Source: Opitutia bacterium UBA7876 (GTDB taxonomy: Bacteria; Verrucomicrobiota; Verrucomicrobiia; Opitutales; Seribacteraceae). From it: a DNA stretch of 64,000 nt. The stretch is taken from contig DLRY01000028.1 in assembly GCA_002500665.1 (NCBI GenBank), forward strand, positions 73,024 to 137,023, written 5' to 3'. Position 1 is the stretch's first letter. Every line of letters begins with the position of its first letter. A program made the position numbers and the translations under genes. Shown here in pieces: positions 33,191 through 41,686 of this stretch. The notes under the pieces are model-generated. The model did not search any database. It saw only the letters and a program-made list of their open reading frames with translations, and was not told the origin of the DNA.

Positions 33191-33979
33191 CTAGGCTATG
33201 TTGAAACTGTTGACCAAAGACTGCACGACTAGGTACCACCCATCCACCAGGACGAACAGGAGCAGCTTGAACGGCATCGATATGACGACCGGAGGCATCA
33301 TCATCATCCCCATAGACATAAGGGATGAGGCGACGATAAAATCCACGATGATAAAGGGAATGAAGATCAGGAAACCCATCTGAAATGCGGTCCTGAGCTC
33401 ACTTAGAACGAAGGAGGGAACGACTATGCTCAAGGGAAGTTCGTCGCGGGTCATCGCCCCCTGCCGGGAAATCTCGAGGAAGAACTGGGCGTCTTCCTGC
33501 CGGGTCTGGTTCATCATGAAATCCTTCATGTGGGCGGTGGCAACCATGAGGGCGTCGCTTGACTTCATCGTGTCCGCCATGTAGGGCGTGACGGCATCGT
33601 CATATATCTTGTTCCAAACCGGGCCCATCACGAAAAAGGTCAGGAAGAGGGCGAGGCCCACGATAATCTGACTGGAGGGAGCCGACTGTACGCCGATCGC
33701 ATTCCTCACGAAGCCAAGAACCACCACGATACGGGTAAAACAGGTCATCATCATGATGATGGACGGCCCGAGCGTGAGAATGGTCATGGCAACCACCAAC
33801 TGGATCGCCACCCCAAAATCTCCCTCGTCGTTGGATCCGGTCACGTCGATACGCAGTCCGGGCGAACCGGTTCCGGTAGTCTGGGCGTCCACGGACTGGG
33901 TAAAGGAAAGCAGAGTCAGAATGCCTAGCAAAGGCAAAAGAGACCTTATGGTAAAAAACCTGCTAGTCTTGCGCTTCAT
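33191..33979 (-). CDS. fliP: Flagellar export protein FliP
   Basis: FliP forms the pentameric ring of the export gate. The 262-residue precursor starts with a cleavable signal (FTIRSLLPLLGILTLLSF, ending near SVDA). The conserved core follows: VVAMTILTLGPSIIMMMTCF, TRIVVVLGFVRNAIGVQSAP, SSQIIVGLALFLTFFVMGPV and the C-terminal FQMGFLIFIPFIIVDFIVAS with SLMSMGMMMMPPVVISMPFK. A purine-rich GGGGGAGGG run lies directly before the ATG, which overlaps the fliO stop by 4 bp. Confidence 0.97.
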   Translation of the reverse strand: MKRKTSRFFTIRSLLPLLGILTLLSFTQSVDAQTTGTGSPGLRIDVTGSNDEGDFGVAIQLVVAMTILTLGPSIIMMMTCFTRIVVVLGFVRNAIGVQSAPSSQIIVGLALFLTFFVMGPVWNKIYDDAVTPYMADTMKSSDALMVATAHMKDFMMNQTRQEDAQFFLEISRQGAMTRDELPLSIVVPSFVLSELRTAFQMGFLIFIPFIIVDFIVASSLMSMGMMMMPPVVISMPFKLLLFVLVDGWYLVVQSLVNSFNIA

Positions 33980-34347
33980 CCCTCCCCCTTTTGACCGGAG
34001 CTCGCTCGCTCCAACTTGACCTGAAAGTCGCCCTCCCCTCCGGACAAGCGCGAAAGATAACTGATGGATCCAGGACTAACGCCTATGAGATGCTTCTCGG
34101 CTCCGTACTGGGCCACAACCAAGAATTGCCTGCTTCCGAGCGAGCAAGTATCGGCCACGACTATCTTTCCCTCGTTGGCTAAGGCCGAGCGAATTTTTCT
34201 CTTCCGGGTATAGTCGGTCAGGAAGTAAGCCCCGGCGCCAAGCAAGCCGAGAAAGGCCACCATCTGGACCAAGTGAAGGGCATAATCCCACTCCCCGGAA
34301 ACGGCCCCGGGAGAAGACAGAAGGCAAAATGGCTCTAATGCCTGCAT
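33976..34347 (-). CDS. fliO: Flagellar biosynthesis protein FliO
   Basis: FliO is a small membrane protein that stabilises FliP during export-gate assembly. The 123-residue protein has one membrane helix (LVQMVAFLGLLGAGAYFLTD, about 27-46) and a basic stop-transfer (YTRKRKIRSALANEGKI). A cytoplasmic FliO/MopB-type beta domain follows (IVVADTCSLGSRQFLVVAQY, KHLIGVSPGSISYLSRL). Sequence identity is low, as is typical, but topology and position between fliN and fliP are decisive. It overlaps fliP by 4 bp. Confidence 0.85.
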   Translation of the reverse strand: MQALEPFCLLSSPGAVSGEWDYALHLVQMVAFLGLLGAGAYFLTDYTRKRKIRSALANEGKIVVADTCSLGSRQFLVVAQYGAEKHLIGVSPGSISYLSRLSGGEGDFQVKLERASSGQKGEG

Positions 34348-34395
34348 GGTTACTCATGCCCTCAACTTGCGGCGAGCAGTTGAACGCATTGGCGA

Positions 34396-34644
34396 TCAGG
34401 AGGGGGAATCAACGATTTCGGTAATTTTAAGTCCGAACTTATCGTCGACCACGACGACTTCGCCGTGAGCAATAAGCTTGCCGTTAACGAGCAAGCTAAC
34501 CGGATCCTTGGCATTCTGCTTAAGCTGAATTTGAGCGCCCGGGCTTAGTTCGACCACTTCCTTCATGGGAAGTTCAGCAGTCCCAAGTTGGACGGTTACG
34601 TTTACCTTAACGTCCATGACGATATCCATTTTCTTACTATCCAT
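34396..34644 (-). CDS. fliN: Flagellar motor switch protein FliN
   Basis: FliN forms the base of the C-ring and binds FliH. The 82-residue protein is a single SpoA domain: VKVNVTVQLGTAELPMKEVV, ELSPGAQIQLKQNAKDPVSL, LVNGKLIAHGEVVVVDDKFG, ending LKITEIV. It lacks the N-terminal extension or CheC-like part seen in FliY. It overlaps the end of fliM by 8 bp and lies 48 bp before fliO. Confidence 0.96.
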   Translation of the reverse strand: MDSKKMDIVMDVKVNVTVQLGTAELPMKEVVELSPGAQIQLKQNAKDPVSLLVNGKLIAHGEVVVVDDKFGLKITEIVDSPS

Positions 34645-35653
34645 GATTTTTTCCGATTAGTTTGACGGCATCTGCAATGCTTTCATTGACTTGAAAGGCC
34701 ACCTGATCGCCTTCGAGACCGACTTCCCCGATGAAACAGGTTCGGTTCTCGATACGAAGCTTGGTATCTTCCAGAAGAGACGGGGACATCTCAATGACGT
34801 CGTCCACCTGTAGATTGGAGAGATCCCTGAGGGTAAGCTCAAAGGCATCCCATTCAACGGAAACGGCAACGGGAATCTCGTCGTAGATATCGTGCCAGCG
34901 GGGAGGCAAGGAGTCCTTCTTGTCGGTACTCGCCGAGGCGGTCGCAAGTAGGCGGCTAACCACGGGCTCAAGAGTATAATAGGGAACGGCGATCCGCATG
35001 GGCCCGGAAACGTCGCCAAAGGACGCCTCCATGCTAAGGATCAGCATCATCGCGTCAGCAGGTGAAGTCTGGAGAAACTTGCCCGTGCTCTCGGTCCCAA
35101 TGATCGATGGGTTTAGTTCCATCGTATTGTGCCACTGCTTGCACCACTCCTCCAGGATTATTTGATTGAAATCCTCAACTAGGGCCTTTTCGATGTCGGT
35201 CAACCCTCGTTCCTCGGGATTGGTCGAACCGCGACCCCCGAGAATCCTGTCCACCACGGTGGCTGAAAGGTGTGAATTGACGTCCAGCAGACAAACACCG
35301 TTAAGTTCCTGCAGCTTGAACATCGTGATACAGGAAGGATCCTGGATGGAATGTGTAAAGTTCGCATACAGGTCGGCGTTAAGATCTTCCAGCTCCAAGT
35401 TGAACTCGGTCCGAAGAAACATAGACAGGTGACCGGCTAGGTAATAAACGAACTGCTCGGACTTGGTCTTGAGCTTGCTCAAGTCCGCATCCGAAAGCAC
35501 AATGGGGTTCGTAAAGTCATATTTCTTGACCTTTATGGCAGAAGGATCGGTCAGTTTCGTCCCGTCATGCAGGAAAATCGGACCGCCCAGACCATCGCTC
35601 TCGATTTCGCTTAAATCGAAGCTTTCGTCCGAAAAGTTTGGGTCGTTTTCCAT
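34637..35653 (-). CDS. fliM: Flagellar motor switch protein FliM
   Basis: FliM is the C-ring subunit that binds phosphorylated CheY through its N-terminus. The 338-residue protein has the middle CheC-like domain (LAGHLSMFLRTEFNLELEDL, then LADLYANFTH-like helix and VNSHLSATVVDRILGGRGS) and a C-terminal SpoA domain (VAVSVEWDAFELTLRDLSNL and QVDDVIEMSPSLLEDTKLRI). The N-terminus is acidic (DPNFSDESFDLSEIESDGLG). A classical LSQxEIDALL CheY-binding peptide is not evident, so CheY coupling may differ. It follows fliL by 23 bp. Confidence 0.94.
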   Translation of the reverse strand: MENDPNFSDESFDLSEIESDGLGGPIFLHDGTKLTDPSAIKVKKYDFTNPIVLSDADLSKLKTKSEQFVYYLAGHLSMFLRTEFNLELEDLNADLYANFTHSIQDPSCITMFKLQELNGVCLLDVNSHLSATVVDRILGGRGSTNPEERGLTDIEKALVEDFNQIILEEWCKQWHNTMELNPSIIGTESTGKFLQTSPADAMMLILSMEASFGDVSGPMRIAVPYYTLEPVVSRLLATASASTDKKDSLPPRWHDIYDEIPVAVSVEWDAFELTLRDLSNLQVDDVIEMSPSLLEDTKLRIENRTCFIGEVGLEGDQVAFQVNESIADAVKLIGKNHG

Positions 35654-35676
35654 GTCGAGCTAGGATCGGAGCAAAT

Positions 35677-36216
35677 CTACTGCACCACGAATTGGGTAAA
35701 ATAAATATTCCTTATCAAGTCGCTTTCACCGCTACGGTATTTCTTCAGAACGATGGAAAAACCCTTCTTGAGATCGACCCGGACACGCTCTTGAAACCCG
35801 TCCAACTGAGCGTCCTCATAGGTGTATTGCCCCAGAATGGACAGTGCCTTGTCTCGCAGCCTGTGCTCATTCACTTCGAGAACCTTCTCAAAGTCTCCCG
35901 CCAAGCCTTCAAGCTTGAGTTCGACGTTGATGTAGCGCGACTTGATGGGGCCTCCCAAGTTGGTGATCAAGCCGATAAGGTCGTAAGACTTTTCCTCCCC
36001 CGATGGCTCCATGTCAAGAGGTTGCCCTCCTTCGGTAACCTGTTGGGTCTGAGCCTGCACTGGCTTGTTCATCTTGATGATGACAAACATTGCTCCCACC
36101 GTAAGGGCTGGGGCGAGGATGATCGCGACCAAGGCGGGAAGGAGACTGCCGCCGCCGGATTTCTCGGGAGGGGAATCATTGCTTTCAGGAAGTTCGTCTA
36201 ATTGAGCGGCGCACAT
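35677..36216 (-). CDS. fliL: Flagellar basal body protein FliL
   Basis: FliL associates with the stator and supports torque under load. The 179-residue protein has a short cytoplasmic N-terminus, one membrane helix (LLPALVAIILAPALTVGAMF, about 26-46) and a periplasmic domain. The latter carries the FliL pattern DLIGLITNLGGPIKSRYINV, LKLEGLAGDFEKVLEVNEHR and LRDKALSILGQYTYEDAQLD, with the terminal IRNIYFTQFVVQ. Length and end match the family. It lies between flgE and fliM. Confidence 0.93.
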   Translation of the reverse strand: MCAAQLDELPESNDSPPEKSGGGSLLPALVAIILAPALTVGAMFVIIKMNKPVQAQTQQVTEGGQPLDMEPSGEEKSYDLIGLITNLGGPIKSRYINVELKLEGLAGDFEKVLEVNEHRLRDKALSILGQYTYEDAQLDGFQERVRVDLKKGFSIVLKKYRSGESDLIRNIYFTQFVVQ

Positions 36217-36247
36217 GGCAAGTAGGAAGTAGGATGGTTAGTATGAT

Positions 36248-37105
36248 CTAGCGTTTCAGGTTAACGGCTTCGGATAAAATCATGTCGGAAGTGGTAACCA
36301 CCCGCGAACCGGCCTGAAAGGAGCGCTGGTGGGAAATCATTGAAGCGAATTCATTAGTCAGATCGACGTTGGAAAGCTCAAGCGCGTATTGCCTGATTTT
36401 TCCGTTCGACCCGGTCGCTGGGACGAAATTGTCGAGTATCCCAGCTACGTTCTGCCCTGCGCGGCCATTCGAGTAGAAGCCGTTCCCAACTCTCCTGAGG
36501 TACTGTGGAGAAAGGAAGTTGACGATCTTGATCTGGCCGACACTCTTAACTAAGTCTTTTTTCTGGACTTTGTCGTGCACGACTAGATTTACCTTGCCAT
36601 CTTCCTCGACTCGGCGGGCAACGAGGCTCTCGGTATCGGCAACGGCCACGGTAAGGGCATTGTCGAGGCCTTGTAGTTGATACCTGTACTGGTCTCGCGT
36701 AACGACAAAGCCTTGATTCGTAGCCTCAAAGGCACCTGCTCGGGTATAAAAAAGCTCGCCCGTTACCGGATCCGCCAACTCGAAGAAGCCACCCGCATTG
36801 GGGAGGGCCTCGCCTTGGATGGCCAAATCCAGGTCAAGCCCGGTCACCTCTACGGTACCCTGGTTGAAATCAGATGATACGGAACTGACGTGTACACCCG
36901 TTCCGTGTTGCTGAATGTTGTTACTGGGCTCGCCATCGGCACCTGACTCTGCATCATTGAGATGAAGGTAGAAATTATCGGAATAATTGGCTCTGGAGGC
37001 CTTGTAGCCCAAGGAGTTGACGTTGGCGATATTGTTTCCCAGAACCTGAAGACCCTGTGTCAGACTCTTGAGGGCGGTAATTCCGTTGTGAAGAGAGGGG
37101 ATCAT
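36248..37105 (-). CDS. flgE: Short flagellar hook protein FlgE
   Basis: This is a flagellar axial protein placed directly after flgD, where the hook gene normally lies. N-terminus: HNGITALKSLTQGLQVLGNN with IANVNSLGYKASRANYSDNF; C-terminus: QYALELSNVDLTNEFASMIS with HQRSFQAGSRVVTTSDMILS. These are the FlgE D0 blocks. At 285 residues it is much shorter than most hook proteins (about 400 or more), so it probably lacks one outer domain. An alternative is a FlgG-like rod paralogue, but flgF and flgG are already present and no longer flgE exists in the window. Confidence 0.85.
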   Translation of the reverse strand: MIPSLHNGITALKSLTQGLQVLGNNIANVNSLGYKASRANYSDNFYLHLNDAESGADGEPSNNIQQHGTGVHVSSVSSDFNQGTVEVTGLDLDLAIQGEALPNAGGFFELADPVTGELFYTRAGAFEATNQGFVVTRDQYRYQLQGLDNALTVAVADTESLVARRVEEDGKVNLVVHDKVQKKDLVKSVGQIKIVNFLSPQYLRRVGNGFYSNGRAGQNVAGILDNFVPATGSNGKIRQYALELSNVDLTNEFASMISHQRSFQAGSRVVTTSDMILSEAVNLKR

Positions 37106-37110
37106 GACAA

Positions 37111-37542
37111 CTAACCTTGCGGAAGGCTCACGCGGACGATGTCCTTTGGATCGTATCCCTTGCCAGAAACAAGAACGGAAATCTTGCCATCCTCGGATTT
37201 CTCTACCGACTCGACCAAACCGGAAACCTCGGTTCCCTCGCTCGAAATGGAAACGATGCGCCCGAGATAAGCTTGGGCAACCATATCCTTCTGGGAGTCG
37301 GCGAAGCTCTCGAATCCCTTAGTAAACTGTTGCATCTGCTCTAGCGAGGCAATGTTGGCCATCTGCGAAATGAACTCGGTATCCTTCATCGGTTCCAAGG
37401 GATCCTGGTTGCTGATCTGACTGGTCAGCAATTGGAGGAAGTCGTCCATCTGCATGTAACTGCCGCTTCGGTCCGACTGCTCGGCAAGTGAGGAAGGCCG
37501 TGGGTTCTGGTTCGATTGGGCGGCTGCTATGGCTTCTATCAT
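37111..37542 (-). CDS. flgD: Hook assembly scaffold FlgD
   Basis: FlgD caps the growing hook and is discarded afterwards. Starting at ATG 37542 gives 143 residues and leaves 11 bp after fliK; an in-frame upstream extension would overlap fliK and is rejected. The conserved N-terminal block is DDFLQLLTSQISNQDPLEPM, then DTEFISQMANIASLEQMQQF. The remainder is a short beta region (AYLGRIVSISSEGTEVSGLV). It is a minimal FlgD without the large C-terminal Tudor/FnIII part of enterobacteria. It is followed by flgE after 5 bp. Confidence 0.92.
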   Translation of the reverse strand: MIEAIAAAQSNQNPRPSSLAEQSDRSGSYMQMDDFLQLLTSQISNQDPLEPMKDTEFISQMANIASLEQMQQFTKGFESFADSQKDMVAQAYLGRIVSISSEGTEVSGLVESVEKSEDGKISVLVSGKGYDPKDIVRVSLPQG

Positions 37543-37553
37543 GGCTATACGAT

Positions 37554-38528
37554 TCAGGCGGCACGAGAAAAGTGCTCGTCCATCTCCTTGTAGTTGTTGA
37601 AAACGTTGATTTGAGTATCCCTGACGGATTTCTCGCTCAAGGCGCCGGAGAGGGCTTCCTTGGTGAGTCCGATCATCTCGAGAGAGTCGGGATCCGAACA
37701 AATCAGACAAATGGAAAGCTTCCCCCCGGACTTCTCCAAGCGGACGCCGAGTTTGGCTTTGTTCGGAAGATCGATGGCAAAGCGGACGACTTTCTTGGCG
37801 TGTTTATCCATGTAAGAGATCCGTGGCGTCACCGATTTGGTAAGAAACCTTACGAAACTGCGGGCCTGAGGCGACTGGGAGGGCTCGCTCGATGAGCGTC
37901 CCTCAAGGACTTGAAAATCCTGCTCTGACTGTCCGTTTTCCATCTTTGGGTGGGTAGAAGCATTTTTTGCGCCACGCCGTCCGCCCTTCCTCTTCCGACC
38001 ATCCTTCGCATCCGGATCTAAAGTAATTTCAGCCCTTGAGTCGTCCTCTGCGTGGAGCAGGCTCTTGGGCAGATTCCGCAAGTTCTTACCCAAGCGGACC
38101 GGAGATGCTTTCTCAGCAACAACGGTTGCGGGCACCTTTACGCCCTCCGAATTCGTCAAGGCGGCAGCGATCCTTGAGCGGGCAAGCTTCGAACTCGACA
38201 AGCCGTGAGCGCTCTGGGTCGAGGGACGGGCAAGTGGTCCCTTGGCCCGATCGCTCGTCTTGCCGGTAGCGGGCCTGAGTGTCCCGGCCACAGGCTCAGA
38301 AGCGGTAGAAACGGCTTTTCCGCCTCCCCTGACGGCGGACGGGTTGTTGCCCTTTCCGGCAACGGGTTTGCCTCCATCCTTGCCTCGGGGAAGGTTCTTG
38401 ACCTTTGAATCAAAGCTTTGGTCCAGTTTTTCCGGCAACCAGAATGAACCGTTCCTGCCAATCGCCTGGTGAGCGGGAGCGGGAGCAGCAGGTGCATTGA
38501 CCTGCGGTCCTATGGAATTGAGTGACAT
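37554..38528 (-). CDS. fliK: Flagellar hook-length control protein FliK
   Basis: FliK measures hook length and triggers the FlhB specificity switch. The 324-residue protein has a poorly conserved basic/Ser-rich N-terminal ruler region (residues 1-220: many Lys, Ala and Ser). A C-terminal domain (about 225-315) has the Flg_hook pattern: VRFAIDLPNKAKLGVRLEKS, GGKLSICLICSDPDSLEMIG and LTKEALSGALSEKSVRDTQI. Position between the MotE-like gene and flgD is classical. The ruler is short, consistent with a short or compact hook. Confidence rests on the C-terminal fold pattern and context. Confidence 0.85.
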   Translation of the reverse strand: MSLNSIGPQVNAPAAPAPAHQAIGRNGSFWLPEKLDQSFDSKVKNLPRGKDGGKPVAGKGNNPSAVRGGGKAVSTASEPVAGTLRPATGKTSDRAKGPLARPSTQSAHGLSSSKLARSRIAAALTNSEGVKVPATVVAEKASPVRLGKNLRNLPKSLLHAEDDSRAEITLDPDAKDGRKRKGGRRGAKNASTHPKMENGQSEQDFQVLEGRSSSEPSQSPQARSFVRFLTKSVTPRISYMDKHAKKVVRFAIDLPNKAKLGVRLEKSGGKLSICLICSDPDSLEMIGLTKEALSGALSEKSVRDTQINVFNNYKEMDEHFSRAA

Positions 38529-38558
38529 GCGCCGAAAAAATCAGTTCGAGTTGCGAGC

Positions 38559-39221
38559 TTATAGGCCAAGTCCCGGAACTGCCTCGTCTAGATCCAGGCT
38601 GGGCAGCAAGCCCCTGTCCCGCATGGCAAGGGCATCGGCAAGCTCGATCAAGGCATCCTCGTCGCTGTTGAGCATGAAGGCGATAATAGGCGCCTTGTCC
38701 TCGGACTTAAGCATCTCGAAAATGGTCAAGGCTTCCTCAAACCTTCTCTTTTGGCGCCAGTTCTGGATTTCCATGCTAGCGACCTCTGGCCCCATCTCGA
38801 CCCATCTCTTGGAGGTATCCCTGTATTCCTTTTCCTTGGCTTCACTCAGTTCCTGACCCTGTTGGGACTCGAAGTCGGCCAACCGGGCGGAAAGATCACT
38901 GCGAATCTGGTCCAGTTCCTTTTTCTGCTTCTCGAGGGCCTCGAGATCCATAGAGATGGCGGATTCCCGGGCATCGAGCTCGCTCTCGCGCTCGAGCAGT
39001 TTTTCCTTTAGGGCGACGAGCTCCTTGGAAAGCTGGTTCATGGAATGAGTCTCCGCTGGCGAATAGCTGGTATCGTCGGCATCGAACTCGACGCTCGTGA
39101 ACTCGGCTACGATTTCCGGTTTGGGCTTAAAGAGCGTGTCGTAGTTTACCCAGACCATCCCCACGGCGGAGACGAAGGAAAGCAGAACCGCTACCAGTAC
39201 GATAAGGTTAGTATTATTCAT
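38559..39221 (-). CDS. MotE-like flagellar coiled-coil membrane protein
   Basis: A 220-residue protein with one N-terminal membrane helix (LIVLVAVLLSFVSAVGMVWV). A long coiled coil spans about residues 60-125 (LSKELVALKEKLLERESELD, LEALEKQKKELDQIRSDLSA). The C-terminal helical domain (about 135-205: MGPEVASMEIQNWRQKRRFE, ALTIFEMLKSEDKAPIIAFM) resembles the MgtE-N/MotE fold. MotE-type proteins chaperone MotC or aid flagellar assembly in alphaproteobacteria, and similar genes sit between fliJ and fliK elsewhere. Here the gene is 12 bp after fliJ and 30 bp before fliK. Family assignment is good, exact role uncertain. Confidence 0.75.
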   Translation of the reverse strand: MNNTNLIVLVAVLLSFVSAVGMVWVNYDTLFKPKPEIVAEFTSVEFDADDTSYSPAETHSMNQLSKELVALKEKLLERESELDARESAISMDLEALEKQKKELDQIRSDLSARLADFESQQGQELSEAKEKEYRDTSKRWVEMGPEVASMEIQNWRQKRRFEEALTIFEMLKSEDKAPIIAFMLNSDEDALIELADALAMRDRGLLPSLDLDEAVPGLGL

Positions 39222-39232
39222 AGTTAGATGGT

Positions 39233-39688
39233 TTAATTGCTGCTAGCTTTGTTAAAGACAAATCGGGCCCCGATAACATCGCCGAGTTCCCTCTCCTCCT
39301 TTTTGGACTCATGCTCGAGGTGCTCCTCTTTCTGCTTCTCCTTGAGCTTGAGGAGACTTTTGAAACTCGAGTCCGTCTCAAGGAACTGATTCCTCTTGAA
39401 ATCCTCCACCTTCCTAGCTTCTTGCACCCTAGCATTAAGGTCGATGATACGTTCCTTTGCATGGTTGATGGAGCGGTTGTAGGGTTCCTGCTCACTTCCG
39501 GAAAAGCCAACGGTCCGGCGAAGCCCGATCTCTTGCTTCAAGTCATCGAGAGCCCTATGCCCCTGATCGAGAAGCTTTTCGGATTCCTCCCTGTGGCGGA
39601 TCGCAACGCCATATTCGGCTATCGCCTTGTCCTTGGCCATTTCCCGGAGGTGCAGAAGCGTCTCGAGCCTAAAAGTAAAAGCCTTCAT
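39233..39688 (-). CDS. fliJ: Flagellar export protein FliJ
   Basis: FliJ is a coiled-coil stalk that links the FliI hexamer to FlhA. The 151-residue protein begins with the family-like FTFRLETLLHLREMAKDKAI. It is helical throughout, with the heptad-rich AYGVAIRHREESEKLLDQGH-type region and LLKLKEKQKEEHLEHESKKE near the end. It overlaps the end of fliI by 4 bp. Size, helical nature and location make the assignment secure despite low identity. Confidence 0.88.
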   Translation of the reverse strand: MKAFTFRLETLLHLREMAKDKAIAEYGVAIRHREESEKLLDQGHRALDDLKQEIGLRRTVGFSGSEQEPYNRSINHAKERIIDLNARVQEARKVEDFKRNQFLETDSSFKSLLKLKEKQKEEHLEHESKKEERELGDVIGARFVFNKASSN

Positions 39689-41007
39689 GAGAAAATCCTA
39701 AAAAGCTGGGCAAACGCTTCTTCTCGCGACACCAGCCGATCGTAGGGCTGACGAAGAAAGTTTTCCAAGTGAGCGAACTTTTCAATCGCCCGGTCGATCT
39801 TGGGGTTGCTGTTCTTGACGTAAGCCCCGACGTTTATGAGATCCTCATTTTGCCTGTAGAGGGAAAGCAGGTCGCGGGCATCGGAAATGGCCGCAATCTC
39901 TTCGGCCGAGCATACGGCGCGATCCAGCCTACTAACGCTTCGTAGCACGTCCACGGCAGGAAAATGATTGGCGTTTGCGAGCTTCCGGCTCAGAACGATG
40001 TGCCCATCCAAAAAACCTCTGACGGCATCAGCCACGGGCTCGTTCATATCGTCGCCCTCGACTAGGACCGTATAGATCGCGGTGATGGCGCCGCTTTCGC
40101 TCGCTCCGGTCCTCTCAAGAAGTTTGGGCAACATCGAGAAGACAGAGGGCACGTAACCGCGGGAAGCCGGTGGTTCGCCTGCGGCCAAGCCGATTTCACG
40201 CTGAGCCATGGCAAAGCGGGTCAGGGAATCCATCAGAAGAAGTACCTTGGATCCCTGGTCTCGAAAGCCTTCCGCCAAGGCGGTGGCCAGAATGGAAGCC
40301 CGAATCCTCATGGGGGCGGGCTGATCGGAAGTGGAAACGACGATGACCGACTTTGCCATGCCTTCAGGGCCAAGGTCATTCTCAACGAACTCCCTAAGTT
40401 CCCGTCCTCGTTCTCCAACCAGAGATATGACGTTCACTTCGGCCTCCGACCCTCTGGCGACCATGCCTAGGAGAATCGATTTGCCAACGCCACTACCCGA
40501 GAAAATCCCGACCCGTTGCCCGTTGCCAAGAGGAGAAAAGGTATCGATGGATTTAATGCCGGTGGCGAAGGGCTTGCTAATAAGAGAACGACTTAGCGGA
40601 TTGGGAGGCTCAGCGTAAAAACCGTCCCTTTGCGGAGCCATCAGGGGCCCCTTGCCATCGATTGGCCGCCCCATGCCGTCGATAATTCTACCAAGGAGAG
40701 ATGAACCGTAGGGAACCTCGTTGGAATTCCTCTTGGAGGAAACCTTGCAGCCCGGGTGAATCAGGTGAACGCTCTCCAAAGCCATGAGCAATACCGTATT
40801 TTCCCTAAACCCGACGACCTGGGCCTCGATCTTGTCGTCATGGCGATCCGAACTAATCGAACAAACCTGCCCGATGCTGACTTCGGGGCCCTCGGACTCT
40901 ATGATGAGACCGGTTACGCGTCGAACCGTACCTATCTTGTCGAAAGTCCGTACCCCCCGGATGCCTTCCTCCATGAATGCGAAACGCTCTTCTAGTGAAT
41001 CAATCAT
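39685..41007 (-). CDS. fliI: Flagellum-specific ATPase FliI
   Basis: FliI is the hexameric ATPase that energises substrate docking for export. Starting at ATG 41007 gives 440 residues, the normal length; a longer in-frame extension overlaps fliH and is rejected. Walker A is GIFSGSGVGKSILLGMVARG. The Walker B region is LLLMDSLTRFAMAQREIGLA, followed by the ASRGYVPSVFSMLPKLLERT signature. N-terminal beta barrel and C-terminal helical region (SAEEIAAISDARDLLSLYRQ) are intact. It overlaps fliH by 8 bp and fliJ by 4 bp, so the three are translationally linked. Confidence 0.97.
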   Translation of the reverse strand: MIDSLEERFAFMEEGIRGVRTFDKIGTVRRVTGLIIESEGPEVSIGQVCSISSDRHDDKIEAQVVGFRENTVLLMALESVHLIHPGCKVSSKRNSNEVPYGSSLLGRIIDGMGRPIDGKGPLMAPQRDGFYAEPPNPLSRSLISKPFATGIKSIDTFSPLGNGQRVGIFSGSGVGKSILLGMVARGSEAEVNVISLVGERGRELREFVENDLGPEGMAKSVIVVSTSDQPAPMRIRASILATALAEGFRDQGSKVLLLMDSLTRFAMAQREIGLAAGEPPASRGYVPSVFSMLPKLLERTGASESGAITAIYTVLVEGDDMNEPVADAVRGFLDGHIVLSRKLANANHFPAVDVLRSVSRLDRAVCSAEEIAAISDARDLLSLYRQNEDLINVGAYVKNSNPKIDRAIEKFAHLENFLRQPYDRLVSREEAFAQLFRIFS

Positions 41008-41686
41008 CGCCCTTGAGTTCTTCCTCCACCTTACGCAGTTTGGTGGAGATCCGTCCATCGAGCAGCCCGAACCTGCTTTTGATCTGGCAATCCCCCGGAA
41101 CAAGGGAGGGGTCCTCGAAAAACTGTAAGTTCGGATAACCGGCCAGCAGAGACTCGTCCCCGTCCAGGCCATCAAAGATACCGGCTATAGCGCTTGCAAA
41201 TCCCTCTTCGGAAGATTCCGTCTCCCCCTCTTCCTCTTCAGGCTTGGATTCGGCTCTGGCCATTGCCCTGAGTAGGGAAAGGTCCTGAGGGCAAAGGTAT
41301 ACTTCCAGCTTCTCCTCCTGCCCGGCGAACTCCGATACCATACCTTTGACGATTCCCTCGATGGCCTCGCCATCCAGATTAACCTTGTCCAGCACCCGCT
41401 CGGCCAAGCCTACGACCAAGTCGGGAAGTCGGTTGTCGAGCTGGGAGACCAATTCCGTGGTCCTTTGATCGAGCTTGGCAAGCAACTCCTCTTGCCGCCT
41501 CGCGTAATCGTCACGCAGCTTCTTGATCTCCGTCTGGTAGAATTCGGCAGCCTCCGCTTTTCCACGCTCATAGGAGGAATGGGCCTTCGCTTCCGCCTGA
41601 TCGGCGGGCAGGGACGGGTCTCCGCAAAAGGTTACGCTGAAACCTGAAGGAGCCTCGGGAAAGGAAATGGACTTATTGTACGACAA
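41000..41686 (-). CDS. fliH: Flagellar assembly protein FliH
   Basis: FliH tethers and regulates FliI. I place the start at TTG 41686, giving 228 residues. It lies 8 nt after GGAGG, which sits inside the last codons of fliG, and produces a 14-bp overlap. A much longer in-frame version would lie inside fliG and has no family features. The protein has a central helical region with GxxxG-like spacing and charged heptads (YERGKAEAAEFYQTEIKKLR, DDYARRQEELLAKLDQRTTE). A C-terminal domain has LVVGLAERVLDKVNLDGEAI and a VYLCPQDLSLLRAM-type strand-helix, matching FliH/YscL. The end overlaps fliI by 8 bp. Confidence 0.85.
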   Translation of the reverse strand: MSYNKSISFPEAPSGFSVTFCGDPSLPADQAEAKAHSSYERGKAEAAEFYQTEIKKLRDDYARRQEELLAKLDQRTTELVSQLDNRLPDLVVGLAERVLDKVNLDGEAIEGIVKGMVSEFAGQEEKLEVYLCPQDLSLLRAMARAESKPEEEEGETESSEEGFASAIAGIFDGLDGDESLLAGYPNLQFFEDPSLVPGDCQIKSRFGLLDGRISTKLRKVEEELKGDD

